From Gemmatimonadota bacterium (GTDB taxonomy: Bacteria > Gemmatimonadota > Gemmatimonadetes > Gemmatimonadales > Gemmatimonadaceae), in the NCBI GenBank assembly GCA_027307165.1, contig DAHUXM010000024.1, positions 62,001 to 126,000 on the forward strand: 64,000 nt of DNA, read 5' to 3'. The notes below the pieces were generated by a model. It searched no databases and had not been told where the DNA came from. It saw nothing but the letters and a program-made list of their open reading frames with translations. Each line of letters opens with the position of its first letter. Positions within the stretch are counted from its first letter, which is position 1. Positions 17,520 through 26,612 of the stretch are shown here, piece by piece. Made by a program: the position numbers and the translations under genes.

Positions 17520-17851
17520 CGTCTCGCGAATTGCTCCTCAGTCATCTGATCGGTCGGCAGGTGCGCGACGCGGACGGACTCAAGGTTGGGAGGATCGAGG
17601 AGCTGCTTGCAAGGATCGAGCTGCACGAGCATGGCAACGACTATGTAGTCGTCGAGTTTCACGTCGGTGCGTACGGGCTCATGGAAGCGCTGACGGGCGG
17701 TGTGTTCGCGCAGAAGCTTGTTCAGAGGATCGGATCCGTCGTCGGGTATCGTCGATTCCGGATTCCGTGGGAGTGGATGGATCTTTCCGATCCCTTGCAT
17801 CCGCGGCTCAATCACACACGCGCCGAGTTGGAAGCGCGTTCGGTGCCATGA
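17516..17851 (+). CDS. PRC-barrel-like protein, second of a pair
   Basis: 111 residues from GTG 17516, overlapping the previous stop by 4 bases (GTGA). LLLSHLIGRQVRDADGLKVGRIEELLARI is a clear PRC-barrel start, and FRIPWEWMDLSDPLHPRL resembles the closing segment. It is the third gene of the NRAMP-like operon. Together with its partner it may form a heteromeric cytosolic domain on the transporter. No catalytic motif is seen. Confidence 0.65.
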   Translation: MTSRELLLSHLIGRQVRDADGLKVGRIEELLARIELHEHGNDYVVVEFHVGAYGLMEALTGGVFAQKLVQRIGSVVGYRRFRIPWEWMDLSDPLHPRLNHTRAELEARSVP

Positions 17852-17858
17852 CCGTAAT

Positions 17859-20516
17859 TCACTCGTGCGAGCTGCTGCGTACACTTGCGACGTACCGGTC
17901 ATATACAGCGGCGCTGTCGCGCATTCCCGCCTGGCGGAAGGCCATGGCCATGAGCATGTCGAGCTCGCTGCGCGGTTCGTAACGGCCCATGGCGTCGAGC
18001 GGTCCCTGGTATCCCTGGCGCAGCGTGGCGATTGCATCACGGGGCTTGTTCTGCGCCATTTCCGCGCGTGCCTGCCACGCGACTGTCTCGGTCCATCCAG
18101 CGACACCCCATCGTGCGGCCTGAAACTCGCCGTCCGCTTCCGCGTACCGCTTTCCCTGCATGGCGATGAGGCCAAGGACGTGATGATACAGATGCCTGTC
18201 GCGATCCAGATAGCTCAGTGCGCCCGTTACGCGCATCGAATCGGCAATTGCGTGCAGGCGCACGGTATCACCCGATCCGGCGATCGCGTTTGCTTCCAGC
18301 GCGCGCGTCCAGCTGAAGGCGCGAGCGGCATCGCCGCGCGGACGCTGCGGCGCGGATTCGACCGGTGGCGCAACTCGCGGCGCAATACGCGTATCGAACA
18401 ATCGCGCGGCGGCCGCGTATTCGCCCAGCCTTCCGAGTCCGTCCATTTCCTCCAGCAGAAACGCGTCGTCATCCGGGTGTGTGGCAAGGTACGCTTCGAT
18501 GAGCTTGTTGGACTTGCCCCATTCGCCACGCTCGCGCAGCGCCAGCACCATGACGTCGCTGATGTCGTTCTGGATCTGCTTGCTCGTGGACTGGATTTGC
18601 GACAGGACCGAGTCCCCCGCAGCGATTCTGCGCTCGGCGACTAGCGCACGTGCGGCGCGAACCTGATATGACGGATCGTTGCCACTCAGCATCACTGCCC
18701 GCCGGGTGGCGGCGAGGCTGGCGTCATAACGGCCGGCGTAATGGAGGACGTCTCCCATTACGGCCCACGCCACCGGTAGTTCCGGCTGCAGCTGCACCCA
18801 CCGCCGCGCGGTCTGCTCGGCGGCGGCGAGGTTCCCGCGCAACAGCTCGATCTGCACGAGCGTGGCGTACGCACTGCACGGTACGCACGGCCCATCGCCG
18901 GCTTCGTTGGCAAGAGAGTCGAGCGCGAGCTCCTGCTGCGCCGTCGATTGCGCCCGCGACCAGTCGCCCTGATTGGTGTAGATCGATGCGAGCGCTGCAT
19001 ACGCCCGCGGATCATGCGGATAGCGCGCCACGAGTTCCACTGCCAACTGTGCCGCACGACTGTTCTCGCCATTGTGAATCGCGGAATCGATCGCGTCACC
19101 CATGATGTTCCAGGGAGTAAGACGCGCATGTGTCATCGCGCGGTTCAGGCGGCTGAGCGTCGCGGTGTCGCCCTCGGCGGCAGCGATGCGCGACCTGGCG
19201 GAAAGCGCACTCGCGAAACCCGAATCGATCGCGATCGATTCATCCAGCTCGCGTCTGCTATCCGCGAAGCGCCCTTCGCTCTCCGCATGGAGTGAGCGTA
19301 CGAAGTGTTGATATGCAGCGACGTTGTTGGTCTCCACATCCGCGAAACGCGGCTTGTTTCCGTTGATGCCCGCGAGATCGAGCAGCCGTCCGGCAGCCCA
19401 GCCGGCGACTGTCATGGGATCTGTTCCGGTCACGGTGAAGCGGCTGTCAGAGCGGCCGCTCGCAACATCCTGTGTGCTGAGATCCAGCACGTACGTCCCG
19501 TTACCGTGCGTGAATTCCCCACGCACGATCGTCGACGCACCGAGCCGTCGTCCGAGATCCAGCGCCTGTGCCGTGCTCAGCCCGCCGCGCAGAGGGAACC
19601 GTGCGCGTGCGCGGGTGGTGCGCACCCGCGCCGGACCGACCATCTCGATCGCGGAGGTGCTAGAGAGGTCGGCGGTGATCATCTGTCGCAAGCCATCTTC
19701 GAGCCATTCGGACGCCGTGTCGCCCTCTACGTTTACGATGTCCGTCACCGCGATCAGTGGCCGCGTGGGAACGACAGGATTGTATCGCAGCAACGCGTAC
19801 GCGGCGATGGCTACGATCGTCGCGAGCCACGCGACGGCTATCAGTACGCGTCTGGTAAGAGGAAAGCCATTGGGATCGGTGTGCTTCTCGCGATCGGCGC
19901 CGGCAGCGGGAAACCGCAGGCTGTGCTGTTCGGTCTCGGGCGCGAGTTGCGCAGCGCCGTGCGAATTGCCGCTCGCTCCCCTCGGCGCGTCTCTCGGGGC
20001 ATCTTTCGCGCGAAAGACGGCGCGCTCGATGGCCGCGCGCTGCGTGTCGACCCAGTTGTCGAAGCGCGTCGATCCCGGGACGGAAACTCCATCCAGGAAG
20101 GGTCCCTCGTACAGATCCATGACGCGCGCGTGATCGTTGGATCGCGCAGCGGAAAGCAGCGCCACCGCGTCGACCTCGACCGCGTCGGGTGCGAGCGCGA
20201 CCTCCGCCCGGTGCGTTGCGATCGAGTCGCTGCCCAGCAGCCTGCGTAGAAACGACAGCGCGTTGCTCAGCGAATGCCGTCGTGACCGTTCATCCTTGTC
20301 GTCGGCCCAGAACATCGCCATCAACTCTTCGCGGCTCACGGCGGGGGAAGAAAGGGCGAGCACGGCGAGGAGGGCCAGCTTACGCTTGTGTCCAAGCAGG
20401 GGCAACTCTTCGCCGGAAGGTTGGAGAAGAGCAAGGCGTCCCAGTGTGACCAGGCGCACGGTGCCGCCGTGCGGAAGTGTGGCCTGAGTCGGGGTGGTAT
20501 TCGGCTCCACGTCCAT
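17859..20516 (-). CDS. AfsR/SARP-type regulator with transmembrane segment and TPR repeats
   Basis: 885 residues. Positions ~18-110 are an OmpR-like winged helix of the SARP class (VRLVTLGRLALL, KRKLALLAVLAL, SREELMAMFWAD, SLSNALSFLRRLLG), followed by the start of a BTAD-like helical region. A single membrane helix (VLIAVAWLATIVAIAAYALL) comes near 230. Then a TolB/FlgO-like module (PLIAVTDIVNVEGD...GLRQMITADLS) and many TPR units run to the end. The membrane helix between the DNA-binding and sensor parts suggests a one-component sensor acting at the inner membrane. It faces the NRAMP-PRC operon tail to tail with 7 bases between the stops. Its targets are unknown. Confidence 0.82.
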   Translation of the reverse strand: MDVEPNTTPTQATLPHGGTVRLVTLGRLALLQPSGEELPLLGHKRKLALLAVLALSSPAVSREELMAMFWADDKDERSRRHSLSNALSFLRRLLGSDSIATHRAEVALAPDAVEVDAVALLSAARSNDHARVMDLYEGPFLDGVSVPGSTRFDNWVDTQRAAIERAVFRAKDAPRDAPRGASGNSHGAAQLAPETEQHSLRFPAAGADREKHTDPNGFPLTRRVLIAVAWLATIVAIAAYALLRYNPVVPTRPLIAVTDIVNVEGDTASEWLEDGLRQMITADLSSTSAIEMVGPARVRTTRARARFPLRGGLSTAQALDLGRRLGASTIVRGEFTHGNGTYVLDLSTQDVASGRSDSRFTVTGTDPMTVAGWAAGRLLDLAGINGNKPRFADVETNNVAAYQHFVRSLHAESEGRFADSRRELDESIAIDSGFASALSARSRIAAAEGDTATLSRLNRAMTHARLTPWNIMGDAIDSAIHNGENSRAAQLAVELVARYPHDPRAYAALASIYTNQGDWSRAQSTAQQELALDSLANEAGDGPCVPCSAYATLVQIELLRGNLAAAEQTARRWVQLQPELPVAWAVMGDVLHYAGRYDASLAATRRAVMLSGNDPSYQVRAARALVAERRIAAGDSVLSQIQSTSKQIQNDISDVMVLALRERGEWGKSNKLIEAYLATHPDDDAFLLEEMDGLGRLGEYAAAARLFDTRIAPRVAPPVESAPQRPRGDAARAFSWTRALEANAIAGSGDTVRLHAIADSMRVTGALSYLDRDRHLYHHVLGLIAMQGKRYAEADGEFQAARWGVAGWTETVAWQARAEMAQNKPRDAIATLRQGYQGPLDAMGRYEPRSELDMLMAMAFRQAGMRDSAAVYDRYVASVRSSSHE

Positions 20517-20684
20517 GCGTCAGAGCTTCCTGAATGATGTCCCCACGTCTTCCGGCTACATGTGTCCCCAAGGTGCGTGGCCCTAAGGTAGGGCCGTACG
20601 GCGATTCACGCACGCATGATTATTGCCTGTCAGCGATAAACTGTTGTTTGCAAGAAACTCTCCACCTCCTTCTCACCGCCGGGC

Positions 20685-22193
20685 TCAGCTCTCCGCCAGG
20701 TAGTCCGCACGTGCAGTCCGGTCCGCACCGCTTGCCACGCCCAGTGCGTTTAACACGACAGTGAGTACGACTGTGACGATCACGTTCGCGACGAACGCGT
20801 AGAACGCGGTGTAGCCAGGTACCAGCGATCCGCCGATGTGCAGCGGGAAGATCGCGGTGAAGTGTTGCGACGCGGCCATCATCGTCCCGCTGACCATGCC
20901 GACCGCCCATCCGGCGAGCAGGGCCCAGCGGTGGAACCAGCGCGTGTACAGTCCGAACACGATCGCGGGAAAGGTCTGCAGTATCCACACGCCGCCGAGC
21001 AGCTGAAAGTTGATCGCTTCCTGTCTGGCGTTCTCCAGCAGCAGAATGAATGCAAGCGCGCCGAATTTCACCACCAGCGACGCGGCCTTTGCCATGCGCG
21101 CTTCCTGGCGCAGCGTTGCGTCGGGCCGGAAGTACTCGCGGTAGATGTTGCGCGTGAACAGATTCGCGGTAGCGATGGACATGATCGCTGCCGGTACGAG
21201 CGCGCCGATCGCGATTGCCGAAAATGCCACACCAGCGAACCATGGCGGGAACATCGCATTGAAGAGCGCCGGTACCGCGTACTGCGCGCCGTAGGTTGCA
21301 TCCGGCTTGATTCCCGCCGCCAGTGCCATGAAGCCGAGTAGCGCGATCAGTCCGAGAAGGAAGCTGTAGATGGGAAGAAACGCGGCATTGCGCTTGATCA
21401 CCTTGCGGCTGTCACTGCTGAGCACGCCTGTGATGGAATGCGGATACAGAAACAACGCGAGCGCGGAACCGAATGCGAGCGTGGCGTACGATCCGTACTG
21501 CGAGGGAGACAGGATCAGCTTCTCCCTGGGTACCGCCGCGAATATGTGGCCGTATCCGCCGAGCTTTGCGGGGATCATTATCACGGCCGCGATCACGACG
21601 ATGAAGATGAGCGCATCCTTCACAAGTGCGATCATCGCCGGCGCGCGCAGGCCGCTCGAATACGTGTACGCTGCGAGAATCACGAAGGCGATGATGAGCG
21701 GCAGATCGCCCATGAATCCAGTTCCGCCGATTCCGACCGCGCCGAGCACGACCTGAATGCCGACCAGCTGCAGCGCGATATACGGCATGGTGGCGAGAAT
21801 GCCCGACGTGGCCACGGCGAGCGCGAGCGTGCTGCTGTCATACCGTCCGCGAACGAAATCCGCCGGTGTAACGTAGCCGTGCGTGCGGCACACGGACCAC
21901 AGTCGCGGCATCACGAGAAATACGAGCGGATACACGATGATGGTGTACGGCACCGCGAAGAACCCGATCGCACCAGCGCTGAATACCAGCGCCGGTACCG
22001 CGATGAATGTGTAGGCCGTATAAAGGTCGCCGCCCAGCAGGAACCACGTTACGACAGTACCGAACCGTCCGCCCGCGAGCCCCCACTCGTGCAGGAGATC
22101 CATGTCTCCGCTGCGCCAGCGTGCGGAGAAGAAGCCAAGTCCGGTAACCAGTACGAACAGCGCAATCATCACCGCGAGTGCAGGTACGTTCAC
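20685..22193 (-). CDS. sodium:solute symporter (SSS family), MctP-like
   Basis: 502 residues with about 13 hydrophobic helices. [25 protein letters not shown]-type opening, [15 protein letters not shown] and [20 protein letters not shown] followed by [15 protein letters not shown] are SSS hallmarks. The small DUF3311 membrane protein encoded 52 bases upstream is the usual partner of monocarboxylate or pantothenate-like SSS permeases, so uptake of an organic acid with sodium is likely. No regulator lies adjacent other than the AfsR-like gene downstream. Confidence 0.9.
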   Translation of the reverse strand: [502 protein letters not shown]

Positions 22194-22245
22194 GCATACA
22201 CTCGTTGATCACACGGCGCTTGTCGAATCGCGGCAGGCAAATTTT

Positions 22246-22500
22246 TCATCGCTCACTGCCATTGCCGCGTGACATGCCGCTGCGATCTTCAGCGAGATAG
22301 ACGGCGATGGTGATTGCTGCGCCGATGCCGATCCAGAGAAACTGATACCAGTAGAAGAACGGGATTCCCCACAGCTCCGGCGTGACGGATGCGTATGTCG
22401 AGACCCAGAGAGTGCCGACGTATGGGATGATGAGCAGCAGTGGCATCGCGCGCCGCCAGCCGCGCCTCCGCCTCGCGCTCGAGCGTTCTCCGTCATTCAT
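22246..22500 (-). CDS. DUF3311 small membrane protein
   Basis: 84 residues: a basic N-terminus (SSARRRRGWRR) followed by two helices (LLLIIPYVGTLWV and the FLWIGIGAAITIAVYL region) with the conserved PELWGIPFFYWYQ linker. This is the small subunit-like companion of SSS permeases and lies just upstream of one. A good Shine-Dalgarno GGAGG (minus strand, 22506-22510) precedes the ATG. Further upstream lies a run of eleven identical bases. Confidence 0.88.
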   Translation of the reverse strand: MNDGERSSARRRRGWRRAMPLLLIIPYVGTLWVSTYASVTPELWGIPFFYWYQFLWIGIGAAITIAVYLAEDRSGMSRGNGSER

Positions 22501-22515
22501 GCCGGCCTCCGTTTC

Positions 22516-22526
22516 GGGGGGGGGGG
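22516..22526. repeat. homopolymer of eleven G (C on coding strand) in the DUF3311-SSS leader
   Basis: Eleven consecutive G on the plus strand, 16 bases before the DUF3311 start and just before its ribosome site. Such tracts are prone to slippage. In this position length change could alter promoter or leader spacing. Confidence 0.8.
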
Positions 22527-22579
22527 AACAGCGGTAAACATAGGCCGTCGTGGCGCGCCGGCAAGCGCGCCGGCTGCGT

Positions 22580-23572
22580 CTAGAGCCGCGCGATCACATC
22601 CGCGAGAATCTCATACGAACGCACCCTTGCCGCGTGATCGTAGATCATGGACGCAACGATGATCTCCTCGACGCCGGTCATCTCGATGAACTCCGTCAGT
22701 CCACGTGCGATCGTTTCGCGCGATCCCACAAAGGACATCGCCAGTCTGGCCGACGCCTGCGCCCTCTCGATTGGACTCCAGTAGCGCTCGATGTCGTCTA
22801 TCGGAGGGGGCAGCCGGCCGGGCGTGCCACGCAACAGATTGGTGAATTGCTGCTGCGCCGACGTGAAGATTCTGCGCGCTTCAGCGTCCGTCTCCGCGGC
22901 GAAGACGTTGATCCCCGCCATCGCATGCGGCCGCTCGAGTTGCGCCGATGGCTTGAATGCGGTGCGATAGACGTCGAGCGCGTCCATCAAGGCGTCGGGC
23001 ATGAAATGCGATGCGAACGCATACGGAAGACCGAGCTCCGCGGCGAGCTGTGCACCGAACAGACTCGATCCCAGAATCCAGAGCGGTACGTCGAGGCCCG
23101 CACCCGGCACGGCCTGGATGCGTTGTCCCGGCTTCACGGGCGAGAGAAATGCCTGGAGTTCCAGCACGTCCTGTGGGAAGCTGTCGGCGCTCGCTGGATC
23201 GCGTCGCAGCGCGCGCATCGTCCGCTGATCCGCGCCGGGCGCGCGGCCGAGGCCGAGGTCGATCCGTCCGGGGTAGAGCGACTCGAGCGTGCCAAAGGCT
23301 TCCGCGACCATGAGCGGCGCGTGGTTGGGAAGCATGATGCCACCCGCGCCGACGCGAATCGTGCGCGTCCCACCAGCCACGTACCCGATCACGACCGCGG
23401 TCGCCGCGCTCGCGATGCCCGTCATATTGTGGTGCTCGGCGAGCCAGAACCTGTGATATCCCAGCCGCTCCGCGTGCTGCGCCAGATCGAGCGTGTTCCT
23501 GAGCGCATCGACCGGAGTCGAGCCCGCCGGTACCGGCGCGAGGTCGAGGACTGAAAAGAGGGGCGGACTCAT
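22580..23572 (-). CDS. LLM-class flavin-dependent oxidoreductase
   Basis: 330 residues of the bacterial luciferase-like (beta/alpha)8 fold, MsnO8/YhbW branch. Evidence: [12 protein letters not shown] at the start, [38 protein letters not shown]-type strand (here [16 protein letters not shown]) and [12 protein letters not shown]. Length is standard. It is soluble and should use FMNH2 supplied by a reductase; the substrate is unknown. It has no close operon partner. Confidence 0.92.
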   Translation of the reverse strand: MSPPLFSVLDLAPVPAGSTPVDALRNTLDLAQHAERLGYHRFWLAEHHNMTGIASAATAVVIGYVAGGTRTIRVGAGGIMLPNHAPLMVAEAFGTLESLYPGRIDLGLGRAPGADQRTMRALRRDPASADSFPQDVLELQAFLSPVKPGQRIQAVPGAGLDVPLWILGSSLFGAQLAAELGLPYAFASHFMPDALMDALDVYRTAFKPSAQLERPHAMAGINVFAAETDAEARRIFTSAQQQFTNLLRGTPGRLPPPIDDIERYWSPIERAQASARLAMSFVGSRETIARGLTEFIEMTGVEEIIVASMIYDHAARVRSYEILADVIARL

Positions 23573-23670
23573 CTGCTACTTACTGTAACCTCGCTGCGAT
23601 CCCCGGCGCTATGGCGCGCAGCGGAACATCCCGGGTTATCATGCTTCCCCGATGCTGTATTATTTCCGCT

Positions 23671-25020
23671 TCACCGGCTGACGCCCGACAACCGGTATGC
23701 CGTTATCGCATTCTCGCGCAGAACCATTCGCGCCAGCGCCTCCGCGCGGCTTCTGCTTATCTCGCCGTCGCGCATCATTCCGGTGAGCGCGATCCCCAGC
23801 GCGCGACGCGCGGTCATGCTGCCAACCCAGGCAACCTGCTCCCATCCCTGCTCCGTGCCTCCGTCGAACGCGTCGCTCCCGTAGAGAACCTTGTCGGGGA
23901 ACTCGCCCAGCCATTGCCGCAGCACTCGGGCAAGCTCGGTGGGCGACAGAATGAGATCCATCGCCGAGATGTCGGTATAGACGTTAGGCTTCGCAAGCAG
24001 CGCCTGCGTCTCATTCACCAGGGGCCAGCCGCCGTGGATCACGACGAAGTTGGTGCCGCGCAGCGTCGAGTCATTGAATGTGGGTTCGAGCAGGTGCGGT
24101 GCGGCGCCTGCCGACTTGTAGTAGCTCCCGAATGTCTCGAGCGAGTGAATTTGCACCGACATGCCGAGTCGTCCTGCCGCGCGCGCGATCACGCGGAAGA
24201 GATAATCCTCCAGTGCCTTGTATTCGGCGTGTGTCGGCACACCACCGCTGGAGTAGTGTGCGTACACGCGTGCTGCCTGCGCCGAGTCGGGATCGGCGAA
24301 GTCGAGAGGACGCAGATATGCGGCTTCGAACTTGACCGCTATAGCACCGGCTGCTCGCTGTCGCTCGAGTGTCGGAGTGACGACGCGCCGGACGTACTCC
24401 GCGAGTGTGCCCGGTGTGCCCGGTGTGCGCGTGATGCCGAGATCGCGAAGGTATCGGCGCAGCAGCCGGGTTTCCCGCGGATAAAGCACGCGTGTATCGG
24501 GCGTGGTTCCCTCTGCGCGTGTATCGAGCGGAAGCATCAGTGCATCGACGAATGCAATCCAGCGAAAGCGTGGTGTATCGAGACCAGGCCCCATGGCAAC
24601 GCGATTCGCGAACATCACGTCGACTCCCGCCTCGTCGAGCGCCCACTCCGGGAAATGCAGACCACGCTTCGCAATGTTGCCCGTCACCGCCGCATCGAGC
24701 GCCGATTTGCGAGCACTGTCCGGCATCGCGATGGGGACTCCGTACAGGGCAAACTGAGCACGTTGCCAGATCGGGTCTTCCTGGGTGAGCCGATGCGGAA
24801 AACCGAACGGTGGAATTCCATCGAGGGGAAGTGCATCGTACTCGCTGTCCGCCGGCTCACCGGTGGCTACCGGTCGCATTGGATGCGCGTGCGTGTCGAT
24901 CGCACGAATCGATGCGATGTATGCGCCGAGCGCGGAGTCGACCGCTGCCTGCGCCATAACCGGGTGCGGCGTCAGCAACGCAAGAGACAACGGAAGCGAA
25001 AACGCGAGCGACGATCTCAT
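23671..25020 (-). CDS. exported amidohydrolase-family (Amidohydro_2-like) protein
   Basis: 449 residues from ATG 25020, chosen because a signal peptide starts there (RSSLAFSLPLSLALLTPHPVMAQA). An earlier in-frame start at 25083 would add 21 unlikely residues. IDTHAHP is the first metal motif of the TIM-barrel hydrolases. VQIHSLETFG, FVVIHGGWPL, TDISAMDL and LYGSDAF mark the later strands with His and Asp ligands. The family hydrolyses or decarboxylates small carbonyl compounds. The periplasmic location is unusual for the class, and the substrate is not predictable. Confidence 0.82.
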   Translation of the reverse strand: MRSSLAFSLPLSLALLTPHPVMAQAAVDSALGAYIASIRAIDTHAHPMRPVATGEPADSEYDALPLDGIPPFGFPHRLTQEDPIWQRAQFALYGVPIAMPDSARKSALDAAVTGNIAKRGLHFPEWALDEAGVDVMFANRVAMGPGLDTPRFRWIAFVDALMLPLDTRAEGTTPDTRVLYPRETRLLRRYLRDLGITRTPGTPGTLAEYVRRVVTPTLERQRAAGAIAVKFEAAYLRPLDFADPDSAQAARVYAHYSSGGVPTHAEYKALEDYLFRVIARAAGRLGMSVQIHSLETFGSYYKSAGAAPHLLEPTFNDSTLRGTNFVVIHGGWPLVNETQALLAKPNVYTDISAMDLILSPTELARVLRQWLGEFPDKVLYGSDAFDGGTEQGWEQVAWVGSMTARRALGIALTGMMRDGEISRSRAEALARMVLRENAITAYRLSGVSR

Positions 25021-25226
25021 GGGCGACCCGGTCGGGAGGGAGAAAACGGGGCGAGCGAACCAAATAACAGCTTCCGTGGGCATGGAGCAAGGGAAGCATG
25101 CCTACGCGCACGCCGGTGCCGATGCGGAGTGGCCCGCGGCGCGCACTTGCGTCCCGACTCCGCGGCCGATCAATTAGCATCGCACGCCAGCGCACCGGCG
25201 ATTTGCGGACCCAGCACCCCAGACCT

Positions 25227-25925
25227 ATGTCCAGCGATCCGGGCACCTTTGCCCTAGCACTGCCATCCACGCTTGCCACGCTCACCGGCGCGGGTGCGGC
25301 GATTCTCGGAGGTTGGGCGTCGGCGCACTTCACTGCGCGCCAGGCACGACGCAGGGAGGCTCAGGCGCGTGACGAGAGACGTCGTGTACTTGCCAGCCTT
25401 CTCATCGATGAGCTCACCAATATCGAGGTCGCACTGGGCTCCTTTCCCACCGCGATCACGCGCCGCCGATTCCGCCCGCTTCCCGACACACCGGTGCTCG
25501 ACCGCATGCTCGCCATCGCGGACGCGTTCGATGCGCCGACAGTGATCACGCTTCTGAGTGTGCGCGAAATGGTCCGTGCACATCGCCGCGTGTCCAAGGA
25601 CTGTCACGCACTGTTCCGGCGCTACCGCCGGCAGCCTGAAACCGAGGCTCGTGCGGAAGCGGAGCGCAATCTGCTGGACGTGGTGGCTGGTGCGACCGAG
25701 ACTGCCGCTGCGGTGCAACGTACCGCCGTCACAGCGCTGCTCGATCTGGGTGGAATCGCGATCGCAGGGGACGACGGCACGGCGACACGTCGCTACACGT
25801 CGGGTGCGGTGGAGGATACGCTCCGCTGGACCGCCGTCCACCCCGCGGCGAACGCCGAGGCGATGCTCGCGGCCCGTGCCTCGTTGCGCGCTGCGGAACC
25901 GGCAGACGAAGATCGCGTGATGTAG
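25227..25925 (+). CDS. unknown protein with N-terminal membrane helix and Arg-rich coiled segment
   Basis: 232 residues from ATG 25227; the frame is open 43 codons further up but that part is Arg-rich and not protein-like. One hydrophobic helix (LATLTGAGAAILGGWASAHF) leads into a basic helix (TARQARRREAQARDERRRVLASLL) and a mostly helical remainder. I do not recognise the family. The pattern resembles small single-pass phage- or accessory-type membrane proteins. It is divergent from the amidohydrolase gene and convergent with the next gene. Confidence 0.6.
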   Translation: MSSDPGTFALALPSTLATLTGAGAAILGGWASAHFTARQARRREAQARDERRRVLASLLIDELTNIEVALGSFPTAITRRRFRPLPDTPVLDRMLAIADAFDAPTVITLLSVREMVRAHRRVSKDCHALFRRYRRQPETEARAEAERNLLDVVAGATETAAAVQRTAVTALLDLGGIAIAGDDGTATRRYTSGAVEDTLRWTAVHPAANAEAMLAARASLRAAEPADEDRVM

Positions 25926-25993
25926 ACTGGCGACGTCTGATGGTTCACGCGATAGCGCCGCATGTGCGACGCTATCGCCTCTGGTTGCAGGCG

Positions 25994-26407
25994 CTATTGC
26001 GGGAAGGTTGGGAGAGCCGAGCGTCCCAGGATGGTCTGGCCTATCGCCATGATTCCCACCACAATCAGCGCCAGAGCGAGCACGATTCCGCCGAGTCGGA
26101 TGCCGAGTTCTCGTCGATCACTGCTCGACTGCTGTCCGACGATGAATGCACCGTGCGTGACGATCGCCGCGAGCACCATCAGCATGAGATGGCCCGTCAC
26201 TGCGTCGGGAAAGATGCCGCCCATGACGAGTCCGATTCCGAGCACGATCTGGAGGTCGAGCAGACCGGCGAACGAGTTGGCGAGGATTCGAGCAAGGCGT
26301 ACCGAGCGACCCGTCGCGACACTGTACGTGAGCGCGATCAGAGCCGCCAGCGCGACAGCCAGTACGAGATAACGAAGCCAGGAGTGGGCGAGGAAGAGAA
26401 TGGTCAT
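25994..26407 (-). CDS. four-helix membrane protein, unknown
   Basis: 137 residues from ATG 26407, preceded by GGAG on the minus strand. FLAHSWLRYLVLAVALAALI, LLDLQIVLGIGLVMGGIF, GHLMLMVLAAIVTHGAFI and LGGIVLALALIVVGIMAI are four helices. The HSWLRYLVL opening is common in small cytochrome-b561-like or DUF-type bundle proteins. His residues in helices 1 and 3 could bind haem, but this is not proven. Its start overlaps the stop of a 57-residue gene (ATGA), so the two are translationally coupled. Confidence 0.7.
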   Translation of the reverse strand: MTILFLAHSWLRYLVLAVALAALIALTYSVATGRSVRLARILANSFAGLLDLQIVLGIGLVMGGIFPDAVTGHLMLMVLAAIVTHGAFIVGQQSSSDRRELGIRLGGIVLALALIVVGIMAIGQTILGRSALPTFPQ

Positions 26408-26577
26408 GTTACGGTCTCTCCAACTCCTCGAAGTGTTCGAATCTGTATGGCAGTGCCGCGCCCCCAATCACCCTCGTAAGCCAGCTGTCCCATGAGCAGC
26501 GCTATTTCCTTTGCGTGCGTGAAGCTCGGCGCCAGCTTTCCCCCATCAACCCTGAACCCAGGAAGGTCGATCCGCAT
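26404..26577 (-). CDS. short 57-residue gene coupled to the four-helix membrane protein
   Basis: ATG 26577 to TGA 26404-26406. The stop overlaps the start of the membrane-protein gene in an ATGA arrangement. Residues begin MRIDLPGFRVDGGKLAPSF and continue with THAKEIALLMGQLAYEGDWG, a plausible soluble small domain without membrane segments. I do not recognise the family. The coupling and sense-like composition support it as real; the Shine-Dalgarno sequence is weak. Confidence 0.6.
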   Translation of the reverse strand: MRIDLPGFRVDGGKLAPSFTHAKEIALLMGQLAYEGDWGRGTAIQIRTLRGVGETVT

Positions 26578-26612
26578 GTAATTTTCACTCTGTCGATACG
26601 AAAGACTATTCG

